This document shows, one piece after another, positions 30,741-41,859 of a stretch of 64,000 bases of DNA. Every line of letters begins with the position of its first letter. The stretch's first letter is position 1. A program made the translations under genes and the position numbers. The notes below the pieces were generated by a model that ran no database searches, was not told the DNA's origin, and saw nothing but the letters and a program-made list of their open reading frames with translations. This DNA comes from Deroplatys truncata (taxonomy: Eukaryota; Arthropoda; Insecta; Mantodea; Mantidae): the NCBI GenBank assembly GCA_030765065.1, contig CM060990.1, forward strand, positions 212,885,290 through 212,949,289. Reading direction: 5' to 3'.

Positions 30741-31071
30741 TTAGCTAGTTGATATTGAGAAGAATTGTGTTAAGTTATAAGGACTGAACCTAGTTTTCTT
30801 TCCATCTGAAAGCATTGCTGAATAGGTATTTGATACATATTCTGTGAATGTCAACCTGTTTTCTCTATTTTTCCTTTAAAAGGAATTCTGAACATTTGAT
30901 TTTGTGCTGTAGTATAAACTTAAATATGTAGGTTTTAGAACATAAAATTATAAATTAAGAGAACGACAGAAAAACCAACATATAAGCAAGTCAAGAAATA
31001 TTCAGATTGCTCGTCTTCCTTTGTGTCATGTGAGGAAGAAAGAAAACGAAGAAAGAAAAAGTCAACCAACG

Positions 31072-31152
31072 TTTTGGTAGGACTTGAACCTCAATCGAAC
31101 ATATTGAAACTCATGATTATTGAACCGCGCGCTAACCAACTGCGCTATAGTT
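31072..31152 (-). repeat. tRNA-derived remnant
   Basis: The minus strand has a D-arm-like GCGCAGTTGGTTAGCGCGC and a B-box-like GGTTCAAGTCC at tRNA spacing, but the acceptor and T stems do not pair well. It is probably a tRNA pseudogene or SINE head. Confidence 0.4.
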
Positions 31153-32690
31153 TAGATGGACAGACACCTAGTTTATAGCATTATACTAACAATCTTAGAG
31201 CGTTACCATACACAAGTACGTATTTTTAACTTTGGAAGTTTTTTAAAGAGCTTTGGAATCCGTAACATAGATTTACACCCGCGCAAAGCAATATGGTGTA
31301 ATCTACAACGCCAATTCAAGCCTAGTAACGTTCTGTTAATTCTGAATGTGTTCCGGAAATGATATTTTCAGGTTAAACTGTAATCTGCGGGTTGCATAAA
31401 ACTAAATAATAAGGGATAGGTGAACCACACGGTATATGTCAAATTGTAGCACTTTGAGATACAGCTCTTAAAGGCAATGTAATGAACAATGATACATCAA
31501 CAGTAGTACATACTCCGTCTGAAGCAGACGATCAAGTACAGCCTGGCGCCCATTGCAGGTCGCGAAGATCACTATACTCAACACTGCAGATCCCCAATTT
31601 GAGGAAGCTGTAGAACCGGCGTCGTTGAAATTTGGCGACCAGCTCTGGCAGCCACAGTGAAGCTTGTAACCATATAGTTTTTACGGACGGGTTTTAAAAG
31701 GTTTTATTGATGTAGTTGTAGACGTTTACAACAACTGAAGTTTATAAAATAATGTATGACCACCAGCGTAAACAGACCATACACATACTTAAAGGATTGT
31801 ACACTACGCTAAACTGTAAACGTATTTTAGAGTTGTCACTTATTGGTCCCATACAGCATCATCACCTTAGTAGGAAAACATTCCATGGTTAGATGATGGA
31901 GGTAAATGTCGTTTATTAGGTGATACATGAGAGACTTGCACGTTTTCATTATGTTTGTGTAACATTCCTTCTAGTTAACACATTATCTTCAAACATATGA
32001 ATACAACAAAAAATAAACTAGAAAGCAGTTTTAACCGCGCATACCTTGAAATAGCGTACTTACTTCATGTGCAACCTTGAACGTGTGTTTAGTGATGACT
32101 TAAGCTTTACTAAGTAAGATACGTTACTGAACATAATACGTGTGTGTTTATTCATTTGTTGATTTATTTACGTGTGCATTTATATTACAAGAACGAATAA
32201 ACCTTTATTAGTTAAAATAAAGCAGTTGCTTGACGTATATAAATAACAAAACACAGAGCAAGTTGATGCATATGCAAAACATTTTAGTTGCTACGTACAC
32301 TTGTAAATCCTTTATTTAAACCTGGCATGGAGATTATGTACACAATTATAGGACTCTGTATACACTATCATTAACCAATATTTTTAAAGAATTTTGAAAT
32401 CATAGCGTTGAGATTTATAAATCAACACAATATATCGCATGATGAGCAACGTTAGTTTATGTCATTGCTTTTGGTAATAAGGTGTACATAATTTATATAT
32501 GTATTTGTGGATATGAGTGAAGCATATTACTGTGTTGATGTAGATAGTTTGGTTGAGAAATTATATTTGTAGTATAGGAGGTATAACATTGGATTGAATA
32601 GAATCATATATATATAAAATAGTAAATAGTATTCAGAAATCAAAGGAAAGAATGAGAATTATAAATAAACTCAAAACACACTAAAATATT
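31153..32690. other. No gene seen
   Basis: AT-rich sequence with only short, unconvincing frames. Confidence 0.3.
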
Positions 32691-32699
32691 ATATACCAC

Positions 32700-33260
32700 A
32701 AGATTCAGTACTAAGCTCTATGTTGTTTAAAACATATAATATTTACGATATAATTATCTCATGTAAAACACTAAGAAATAATGGATTTATATTGTATGCT
32801 GATGACAGCGATATTTTTCACACACAAGTGCTTATAGTATTTGGAAATTACTGCAGATGTTATAAGAAAATCATCTCAATTAAATCTTAAGCTGCAATTA
32901 TTTAAATATTCACACCATTAGTACTAAATATACCTTATATCAGAGTACCTGATTATAAACCGTATGTAAGCTTTGATGAAAAAAACAACTTTAGAGGAAG
33001 TAGAAACTGCGAAGTATTTTGGAATAATGTTACACAACAAACTTGGCATGCCTGCTCATATTGATGATGTAATCAAATACATAATGTTACCTTTTTTAAG
33101 ATAAATGTCTGCCTTTTGTAGCACTGATGTAGTATTAGATGTTTATAATGATTTGTTTATTAACTATGTAAAATGCTGTGTAGCTTTATAGGGAGCTTCT
33201 TAAAGGAAAATTATGAATAGAGCTTTCATTATTCAAAGGTACAATTTCGCACTAATTCCA
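32700..33260 (+). mobile_element. Non-LTR retrotransposon reverse transcriptase remnant
   Basis: Reading across stops, the sequence shows LYCMLMTAIF with an alternative frame giving YADDSDIF near 32790 (the RT catalytic motif), then EEVETAKYFGIMLHNKLGMPAHIDDV near 33000 and CSTDVVLDVYNDLF near 33120. These are the usual segments after the catalytic box in Jockey/I-type LINEs. It is heavily decayed. Confidence 0.7.
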
Positions 33261-33561
33261 AACTAAATATAAGATAAAGTGTAAAATAAGCTTTTATGAA
33301 AGTAACAATATTAATCCGAGTTTAATCATTCTTAGAACAGTCCTACATATAAAGTAAAAATTAATAATAAAAGAGACTGAAAAGCATCACTATAACACTA
33401 GAAATAAGAACGGTTATAGTATAATAAGTCGTAGATTAACAATTTCTGTGAGAAGTTAAAATTATAAAAGGACTTACATTGGACAATAAGTTTCCTAAAT
33501 CAATAAAGCCATTTACAAATATGAGGACATTATGAAAAATATTTAAATGTTGAATTCATAT

Positions 33562-34060
33562 TGTGACCTCCCGCGCGGAGCTGCCTGCGGTCCGCCAGTA
33601 AGCGCCTCTCGGCCGGTCACTTGGGTAAACCTTTGACCAGGCGTTCGGAATAACAGCGAGTGCGGAAGCAATAGAACAATAGGCAGTGTGGAATAAAACC
33701 TATTATGTGCCCCTTACCTGTTCCGGAACCTTCGTTTTCGGCATGCTCTAGTAGTTTCTTGCTCTCGAAAGCTCCGCTTGCATGCGGGATATATATATAT
33801 ATATTATATATAAGGGGGTTGTTCAAGCCCGGACGGCAGTTCAGTTGAGTTAGAGCTTTGTTAGCAGAAGTGACGAAATGAAAAGTGGACAGTACACTTT
33901 AGTTGTGAGTTGTGACTCAGCAGTTCAGTTGTGATTCGACGGATCAGTTGTGTTGCGTTCCGTGTGTGTCAAAGTGACTCAAGTGTAACTTTTGTGCTAA
34001 GCTGAGTGCCTAGTATAAATAAAGTGTGTTCTGCAGTAACTGGTGTGCTCAATTGTTACA
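33562..34060 (+). mobile_element. Solo LTR with 4-bp target-site duplication
   Basis: The 499-bp block starts TGTGACC and ends TGTTACA. It has a TATA region (TATATATAAGGGGG near 33808) and an AATAAA near 34017 close to its 3' end, and is flanked by ATAT on both sides (33558-33561, 34061-34064). No internal coding region adjoins it, so it is a recombined solo LTR. Confidence 0.8.
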
Positions 34061-34665
34061 ATATGGTATTCCAGTGGATTGATGCATCTATAACCAACTG
34101 GTGTATTTCTGTTGCTTGTAATGCACAAAAACATACATAATTGTAATTCTACACTGACAATGCCTTAATATTCTTTTATAACCTCTGCAGGAAATATGTT
34201 AATTGAACTGAATACATTGGATTGTAATTTCTTTAAATGTCAGAAGAAGCAAAAGCATTTTGATTAATTTAGTCATTGTATTCCGTTAATAAATTATGTT
34301 GTTGATGCATTTACTTTAACTTCTATCTGTGTTTCTTGTTAAAGAACGTAATATTATAAAGCTCACTATTAACAAACTGCAATACCATATAATAAGGAGG
34401 CTATCAGAAACTGCTAAATGTTAAAATCCACATTATGTTACAGTTAAATCACCTTGTATTTCACAAATGTTTATTTTCACTTCTTCCTATGTCTCATTAA
34501 TGTTATAGTGTAAGAATATCCGAATATAAAAGCTTGTGCCACACATCTTCCAAAAGATTGAGAGCTAAGAAAGTACGCATTAAGAATAAAAACTGTTATA
34601 AATAAACACATAAAGCAACAGAAGTAAGCAATGTATTAGAAATTTCACTACATAGACAATATATA
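34061..34665. other. No gene seen
   Basis: AT-rich, without recognisable coding or repeat structure. Confidence 0.3.
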
Positions 34666-34669
34666 CATA

Positions 34670-35800
34670 TACGAGGCGTATTCCAAAACTAAGGTTCGTT
34701 TGGTCGTAATAACATCACTCATGAGGCAAGGTTTTTATTGACATTTATACTTTACTTTTCCACATAATCGCCGTTCACATCCTTTCACTTGCTGTAACGC
34801 TGCACCAGCTTCTTTAACCCCCTCGGCATAGAAGTCTTCCACCTGGGATATAAACCAGTTGGTAACGCTTGTCTTGAGTTCATCGTCGGTTTGAAATCGT
34901 TGTCCACCAAACCACCGTTTCAAATGCAAGAAGTGGAAATAGCCGCTTGGTGCCAGGTTGGGACTGAACGGAGGGTGGTCATAGAGTTCCCAATGAAACT
35001 CTTAAACCTTCTCTTTGGTTTTGACAGCGGTGTGCGGGCGTACGTGTCGTGCAGGAGGGTGATGACAGACGACAGTTTCCCGCGCCGTCGATTTTCGATC
35101 GCACGTCTCAGTTTGGTAAGCGTTGCACAGTACACGTCAGTTGTAATTGTTCAACCACGGTCCATGAAATCAATCAAAAGGACGCCCCTTTCGTCCCAAA
35201 ACACGGTGGCTATCATTTTTCTATTACTGTACGGCGATTGCTTACATATATTTGGTTTAAGTGAACCGCAATGGAGACACTGCATTGACCGTTATTTTGA
35301 TTCTGCATTGGTGTACGCTATGCATGTCTCGTCGCCCGTAACAATGTGGGAGCAAAAAAACTGTAGTGCCCTACGCCTTCATTGCTCCTTGTGCTGACCA
35401 GTGGCCACCCACCTCGCACAGTTTCCGATATCCAAGCCGTTCAATTACAATCCTGTAAAGTGAGGTTCGAGCAACATTTGAGAATTCATCAGCCAGACCA
35501 GTAATCGTCAAACGCCGATCACTTTGAACGTTTTGGTTCAGTTGCTCAACGATGTCAGTGGTCCGAATACTGGGCCTACCACTCCGCTGTACATTGAGCA
35601 CATTTGTGCGGCCATTTCGAAATTCTCGACACCAGTGTCGAACCTGTTTGTCACTAATTATGTCCGGTCTATACACGAGGCATAACTCACGTTGGATGTC
35701 CGCAGTTGACGAGCCTTTTGGCATCAAAAATGTAATCACACCGCGCACTTCACAACTGGCAGGATCTACGATTGTAACGGCCATTGCGATCTGCTCTCAG
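34670..35800 (-). mobile_element. Decayed mariner-type transposon
   Basis: The N-terminal part is at 35371-35784 on the minus strand: a paired HTH region with KQVRHWCREFRNGRTNV and RSGRPSIRTTDIVEQL, typical of mariner-like transposases. The C-terminal part, with LKRWFGGQRFQTDDELKTSV, is at 34735-34929. Between them the frame is broken by stops, and the middle catalytic part is only partly readable. One end may be at CGAGGCGTATTCCAAAACT near 34672, but a matching partner was not found. Confidence 0.8.
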
Positions 35801-36600
35801 CGACTGGCAAACGCCTACTGCATCACACAAACACTGCGGTAGGTTCCTCAGGAGTCGATAGACAGTGCTGGAGGCGTGAAACGTCATTCAGGCCTAGCAT
35901 CCGTTAAATGTTGTTCACCGGACATTAGCTTTTGAATACGCTCATGGACCGTTTAAGTTAAGACTGTACAATATCTCCAAAATCAAGAGTTGTAGAAAGG
36001 AATGTCTTTAATAAAGGTTTCATCATATTATGAGGGAAAGTAAATGCCATTAGTCATGTTTTGTTTGGAGGTATGATAGTCATTTTAGGGTCAATTTAAT
36101 TCTTTTAAATGGGAACGTACAGCTAGGGTGAAATTAAATGTCCATCACATTGTCCTCCAAACTGTTGGAATTGTAAACATAAATATACTTATACATACCT
36201 TAGAGTATAAACACTGTACAATGGAAATGTATACTAAAATAATGAAAGAATCCTAAAATCTAACAAAATAATATGAGCTACTGAACTATCTCAGAAATTC
36301 CCATATGGAATAGGAATTATGCTGCGTCTTTTGTTTTACTTTTTTACCTCTACTCTCTGAGGTAAGACGTTTAAGGTCTTATGGAAGTGTTTTTTATACT
36401 TTGGTACAGCATACCTGCTATATACTTGTGAATCACAGTACTATTACGGCTAATGTTCTGGTTGTGTTTCTCATAACTTCAAAACTTTCCAAGTATATTT
36501 TCACATTCAAAATGGTTTCATATTTCCCGATGAAACTAAAACATCCACGTTGTCCTAACTTACACCCCCGTCCCAAAGTAACGCTAAGTTGTGGTATACA
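35801..36600. other. No gene seen
   Basis: Unassigned AT-rich sequence. Confidence 0.3.
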
Positions 36601-36639
36601 CAAGGTATTTGTTACAGAATCTCACCGAGAAAATTTAGG

Positions 36640-37310
36640 AGCGATAATTTATACATAGAGGAACCTTTTTTGTTAAAAAATATACTCCCAGATAAGCCTT
36701 TTATGAAATTAATTGCTCTTCCACACAAGCCGTTTTTTGGACAAGGTTGGAAAGGTAAAATCAGACGACTGAAAAACTCAATTCCTTAATTGTCCTAATA
36801 TTGATTGAACCTATGAAGCCCAGGTTTACCGGAAAAAATGCGAGTAAGTTGGAGAATTTAATGTCGTGCCGGCATGTTGCCATGGAGACTCAGTGGTTAG
36901 AGCAACCGACGGAGACCGGGAGAACCGTGGTTCAAATCCCGGCCATGGCGTTGAATTTTTCAGTCGTCTGATTCTATCTTTCCAAACTTGTCCAACATAT
37001 GGCTTATGTGGAAGAACAATCAATTCCATTAATTTACCTAATAGCCATTGAAACTATGAAGCCCCCGGGACTTAAAGTACTTACAACATTGTAATTCGCC
37101 ATTGGGGTATGTCATCTTAATACAATTTGAGATCTCCTTATGGTTTACCGGGAAAAAGTGAACCAGTTGGAGAATTTAATGTCGTGCCGGCATGTTACCG
37201 TGGTGGCTCAGTGGTTAGAGCAACCGGACGGTGACCGGCAGATCTGTGGTTCAAATTCCGGTTATGGCCTTGAACTTTTCAGTCGTCTGATTCTACGTTA
37301 CGTCCTTTAT
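36640..37310. mobile_element. tRNA-headed SINE family C, three copies or parts, two head to head
   Basis: Two plus-strand copies have the head GGCTCAGTGGTTAGAGCAACC or close to it, with a B box GGTTCAAATCC, near 36885-36945 and 37197-37260. Each is followed by TTTTCAGTCGTCTGATTCTA. A minus-strand tail (AATCAGACGACTGAAAAA-like, near 36760) faces the first copy, so two tails lie in inverted orientation. Confidence 0.65.
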
Positions 37311-37689
37311 GAGTTCTGCGCATTTGCCAAAATGCCTTCCTGTAAGCCTTGGACATCAAGGGCAACTGTATAGAAAAAGCCTACAATTTATTAAAAGGCA
37401 AGTTCTAATAAATTACAATGTGTGTTTCCAAATAGTCTGTTATGTGCCGCATTACATACTCCATAGCTTTGCAGCAATGACCGTGAACTATTCCAAACAT
37501 GGCAGGATTCTGTTTAACGCGGTCAAATAACTGATTCCGTCAATCAGCTGAATCCATTGGGCACAGATCAGGACATACAAATGAACGACGTTGAGGAAAT
37601 GTGAGCCAGCTGCGTGTGTGTCGCCGTGCTACGGATCCGAGGAGCTAGCACCGTCACAAGATCTGCACCCCTAGCTCGAGAACAACTGA

Positions 37690-38770
37690 TCATTGTACAA
37701 CTGAAGAGGGTCCGGCATCTGCTTAGACCATATCCGTCTGTCTTCAGCCAAGGTGACGGCAATTACGGCCGCATAGAGCGAATACTCCTCACGTCGACAC
37801 CGGAAACGTCCATCCTATTCGGTAACCTCCAAGATGAGTTTCTCTGGCAAAACAAGCAAAGACATGCTGGAAGATATGAAATCTAGGGGATTATCAAAGA
37901 CCCGAGAGCCCTTGGTGGTCCTGAAGTCCTGGTGAAGAAGAACAATGAGGTATGCTTCTGCGTGGACTATAAAAAGCTAAATGCTGTCACCCGAAAGGAC
38001 TGTATCCCTTACCCGGATGGACAACACTCCGAAAACTCTTGCGGTGCAAAGTGGTTCTCGACTTTGGACTTAAAATAGGGATCCCAAAAAGTGACTCTAT
38101 ATTCCAGAAACAAGGAGAAGACTGCATTCTCGACAGGTCAAGGACTTTGGTAGTTTACGGTTATGCTCTTTGGACTCTGTAATACACCGGCCACTTCCCA
38201 GCGCCTGATGGAGTCAGTGATGAGGGCGTTAACTTATGATGCCTATGACTTTGCCTGGCATCATCGTCATTGGCAGCACCTTCGAAGACCATCTCGAGAA
38301 CCTGACCAGCATATTACAGAGACTGCCGGCAGTCAGCCTGAAGCTGAACGCGAAGAAATGCGAACTTTTGTGCAAGAAGGTTAACTACTTGGGCAACATA
38401 GTCTCACCAAATGGGATAGCCACAGACCCAGAGATGTTTCAGGCTGTGAAAGATAAGCCTCACCCGAAAGATAAACGAGAGTTGTGCAGTTTTCTATCCG
38501 GCTACTATCGCCGGTTCTTCAGACGTTTCTCCAACATCGTGAAGCACCTCACTAGTCTGACGGAAGAACACCAGCCATAGAGGTGGACAAAAGAGGCTAA
38601 GGACGTGTTCCAGGCACATAAGTTAGCACTATGCAGTGCGCGTGTTCTAGGTTTTTCACAACCTGCTGTGATTTTACCGTGGACACCGAATACAGCGACA
38701 GCGGTTTTGGAGGTATACACGCCATTCAAATTCCAGGATGTGCACGAGCGGATAATAGCCATGCCACTTA
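37690..38770 (+). mobile_element. Ty3/gypsy pol remnant
   Basis: Broken frames give the RT pieces CVDYKKLNAVTRKD (about 37960), MLFGLCNTPATSQRLM (about 38163) and LNAKKCELLCKKVNYLGNIVS (about 38345), followed by the RNase H-proximal FLSGYYRRFFRRFSNI. The order is correct for gypsy pol. Stops and frameshifts show it is dead, and no LTR was identified. Confidence 0.8.
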
Positions 38771-38931
38771 GGAACAAGGTCTCGTTACTAATTTGATCGC
38801 TGCCTGTGACGTCAAATCTACGCGGCCGTTGCTTGTCAGTTTGGCATTGTAAACAGCGTTGTGTGCTTTAGTATGTATTGTTCGGAATACTGGTTTTATT
38901 TGCTTTTTTCTGTTACTATATTATTTAAATT

Positions 38932-39090
38932 GTGACGGCACGTAAGCGCTGCGTTTCGGTCTGTCGCGGGAATTATACTGGAGGGCCAAAAGTCAGCGTT
39001 GTCTCCTTTCCGAAAGATGAACAACTGAGGCAAAAATGGCTATCATCAAAACACAGGGATTCTTTTACGCCAACTAAGCACAGTGTTGTA
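38932..39090 (+). pseudogene. THAP-domain exon of a P-element-like transposon
   Basis: The frame begins at a GTG and shows the THAP zinc-finger start: CVSVCRGNY, then VVSFPKDEQLRQKW and SFTPTKHSVV. Its end is followed by G|GTATGG, a possible splice donor. THAP domains bind the ends of P-type transposons. The missing ATG (GTG instead) may be a mutation. The matching transposase body starts about 2.8 kb downstream. Confidence 0.75.
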
Positions 39091-39488
39091 GGTATGGATG
39101 CATATTATATATAATAGTTGTATTAGTAATGTTGCTATAATTGGAAATCATTACCTACTTGCCGCAGACAAACGGTCTGTTACTTATGCTCCAGATGTCA
39201 CTAATGTCACCCTATAGCTGCGTGGGATTTCCAAATGTACAAACCAAATGTTGTCAGCATATCAATAGGAAACACCGCTAACGTAACAGGAGCGAGCGTG
39301 CATTCCTTAGCGATGTGTATGATTCACTATTTAAATAAGTTTAGGTTTCTGAATTCAGGGAAGGTTAACCTTAGTTTAGGTTTATATATAAGCTTAGATT
39401 TCAGAATTCACGGAAGGTTAACATTAGGTTAGTTTTTTTTAATATAAGCTTAGGATTCTGAATTCACCGAAGGTTAGCCTTATGTTTG

Positions 39489-39935
39489 GTTTACCGATCC
39501 GGATGGCTCAGACGGCAACGTCTGTGGTCCGCATTCGAAGGACCCGGGCACGGTTCCCGATGGACGCCCACTCTGACCATGGAGTTTTTCGTGGTTTTCC
39601 TCTGGTCGCCAAGGCGAATGTTGGGATGGTGCATTCTACCACGAATTCTACTTTCCCTCATTTCCTGCCATTTCATCTTTCTCCCCTTCAACCTTCAGGC
39701 AGTGTCTCCGGGATCTGTGGCGTGTCTGGTGGTGGACAGATAGTATGGTTGATGCGCTTTGGAAAGATTTCTCTCCGCCAACGACAGGAGGCGTTGGCCT
39801 ACCTGCAAGAGCCTCTTGACTCTTCGCCTCTTCTGGCAAGAAAGAGTGTTTCGTACTGGAAATGATAGGAACCTCTGTGTGTCTCTATGGTCCCGTCTGC
39901 CTGCGGACCTGCGACCTCCTGCGGCCAGTGCATAC
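39489..39935 (+). mobile_element. tRNA-headed repeat related to family B
   Basis: The head GGATGGCTCAGACGGCA carries an A-box-like element and, further on, CACGGTTCCCG. This is followed by GTTTTTCGTGGTTTTCC, shared with the 15.6-16.1 kb copy. Overlapping long frames in this block are repeat artefacts. Confidence 0.55.
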
Positions 39936-40220
39936 ATCTATATAATTGAAATAAGGATTATTCAGAAGTTTTGACACTGTTCCATTATACACACATCTGC
40001 AGTATTTTATAAATTACAATGAAATAAGATAACACACAATTCATAATGTTATAAAGAGGATCGATTGTTGCTTTTTGTGAGCGAAATTTTCTTTTCTTTT
40101 TGTTTCTTTCTTGATTTTTTTAACATGCATCTTGCAATGAAAATAATATCGAACTGACAAGCAGTGCTTGACCATACATAATTGTGATTCTACAAATTTT
40201 ATGTAATCAATTTAAAACAT

Positions 40221-40596
40221 TCATTCATTATCTGTTTACCCTCCTCTTATGTAGGACTTACACCCCCCAGGACTTACAAGCGGGTACCTGGGGTCAGAGG
40301 CCCGTCGAGGAGCAGACACTCATAGATCAGACAGAGCATCCAGGATGGGTGATCAGCCCGATGCCTCGTATGGGATGAAGGAAGTAGATGAAACGAAATG
40401 ATGCTGAAATGGATGAAAGGAAAGGTGATGATGGAGCAGTTGGTGGAATGAATGGCGGGGGAAACCGGAGAACCCGGAGAAAACCCGCCCAGACGCCGCT
40501 TTGTCCACCACAAATCCCACATGCAGGTCCCTGGGATTGAACCCGGTCCGCCTCGGTGGGAGGCGAGCGGTCTAACCACTCGGTCACGGCGCCGCC
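40221..40596 (-). mobile_element. tRNA-headed SINE family D, copy 1
   Basis: The minus strand begins GGCGGCGCCGTGACCGAGTG with an A box and has a B box GGTTCAATCCC. The body contains GGTTTTCTCCGGGTTCTCC and the 3' end has an AATG-type tail. A second close copy lies at 40729-41086. Confidence 0.8.
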
Positions 40597-40728
40597 AATT
40601 TAAAACAGCTTCCTAAAAATTTAGGATAGGCTAATCAAGAAATCAGTCATTTAAGACAGTCTTTGGTGTCTTGTATTTTAGGTTTCTGTTTACTTAAAAT
40701 GTTACATCATAGCCATCCATGTATATTC

Positions 40729-41086
40729 ATTCAGTCATTCATTCGCTGTTTACCTTCATCTTATGTAGGACTTACAAGCGGGTGCCTGGGGTCAGAGGCC
40801 CGTCGAGGAGCAGACACTCTCATGGAGCAGACAGAATGTCCAGGATGGGTGATCCCCACGATGCCTGGTATGGGATGAAGGAAGTAGATGAAACGAAATG
40901 ATAGGAAAGGTGACGATGGAGCAGTTGGTGGAATGAATGGCGGGGGAAACCGGGAGAACCCGGAGAAAACCCACCCAGACGCCGCTTTGTCCACCACAAA
41001 TCCCAGAAGCGGGTCCCTGGGATTGAACCCGGGCCGCCTCGGTGAGAGGCGAGCGGTCTAACCACTCGGCCACGGCGCCGCCGTCC
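40729..41086 (-). mobile_element. tRNA-headed SINE family D, copy 2
   Basis: Nearly the same sequence and orientation as copy 1. Both end in the (AATG)n-like stretch near CATTCATTC on the plus strand. Confidence 0.8.
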
Positions 41087-41859
41087 ATGTATATTCCTTG
41101 GAATAAAATGTAATTGGCTATTGCGTTTACGAGTATTCTTTGCGGAGCATAACAACTAACTGGCTTTTGTTTCTACACGCATTCTCAATGAAGGCTTTGA
41201 AAATCCTTTTTAGACTTAAAGTAATTTATGAATTGACATTAGCAGGTGTTGTATATAGCCCATGCCCGCCAGAAAAAATAGGGTTTTGAATGGTGAAACA
41301 ATTATCAAAATCGATTCAGTGATGTTTGAGATTACTCTACAGGCACATACTACACAGACGCGCGCGCGCGCACTTACACACACATACATATGAATTTTTT
41401 CTCTTTATAAAATTAATATAGGTAACTGCTAACTGTTAAAAACTCTTCCACATTATGCTCAATAGAGTAGAAACTAATTCTAGTGTTCATTGCAGATGCT
41501 GTTCCCTCAAAGCTTGAAGGATACCCATCGTATTTAACAAAAAATTCAACAATCACAAGATGGAATCTGAAAAGAACAGGGAGAGCGCTTAGAAAATGCA
41601 GTTCTCTCTCCCTCTCTGCTGCATTTGAAAACAGTATTGAATATCAAGAATAAATTAAAAAGTCAATCTTGCTCAATTCTTTATCTGAGCTCAAAAGTAA
41701 AATTCACAAACGGGATTACATAAAGACCAGCCGATTTTGAAAGACGGTCATTTGTGCTTCACTTTAATTAGTTATGACCCCTATCCTTTGTTATGTAGCT
41801 GTAAATGTACATTTAATGGCAACTGAACTGTGAAGGGTATGGAATTGAAAGCTGTGGGA

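Larger units (their letters stand above)
39115..41800. other. Intron-like spacer of the P-element with inserted SINEs
   Basis: No coding sequence is recognised between the THAP exon and the transposase body. The stretch holds three SINE insertions (annotated separately), a (CG)n/(CA)n run near 41360 and AT-rich sequence. Confidence 0.4.

Noticed and set aside
31072..31152. Functional tRNA gene
   Set aside because: The A and B boxes are tRNA-like but the acceptor and T stems do not pair.
39482..41155. Several overlapping frames of 60-127 codons
   Set aside because: They lie inside GC-rich SINE copies and appear on both strands, without protein family signals.
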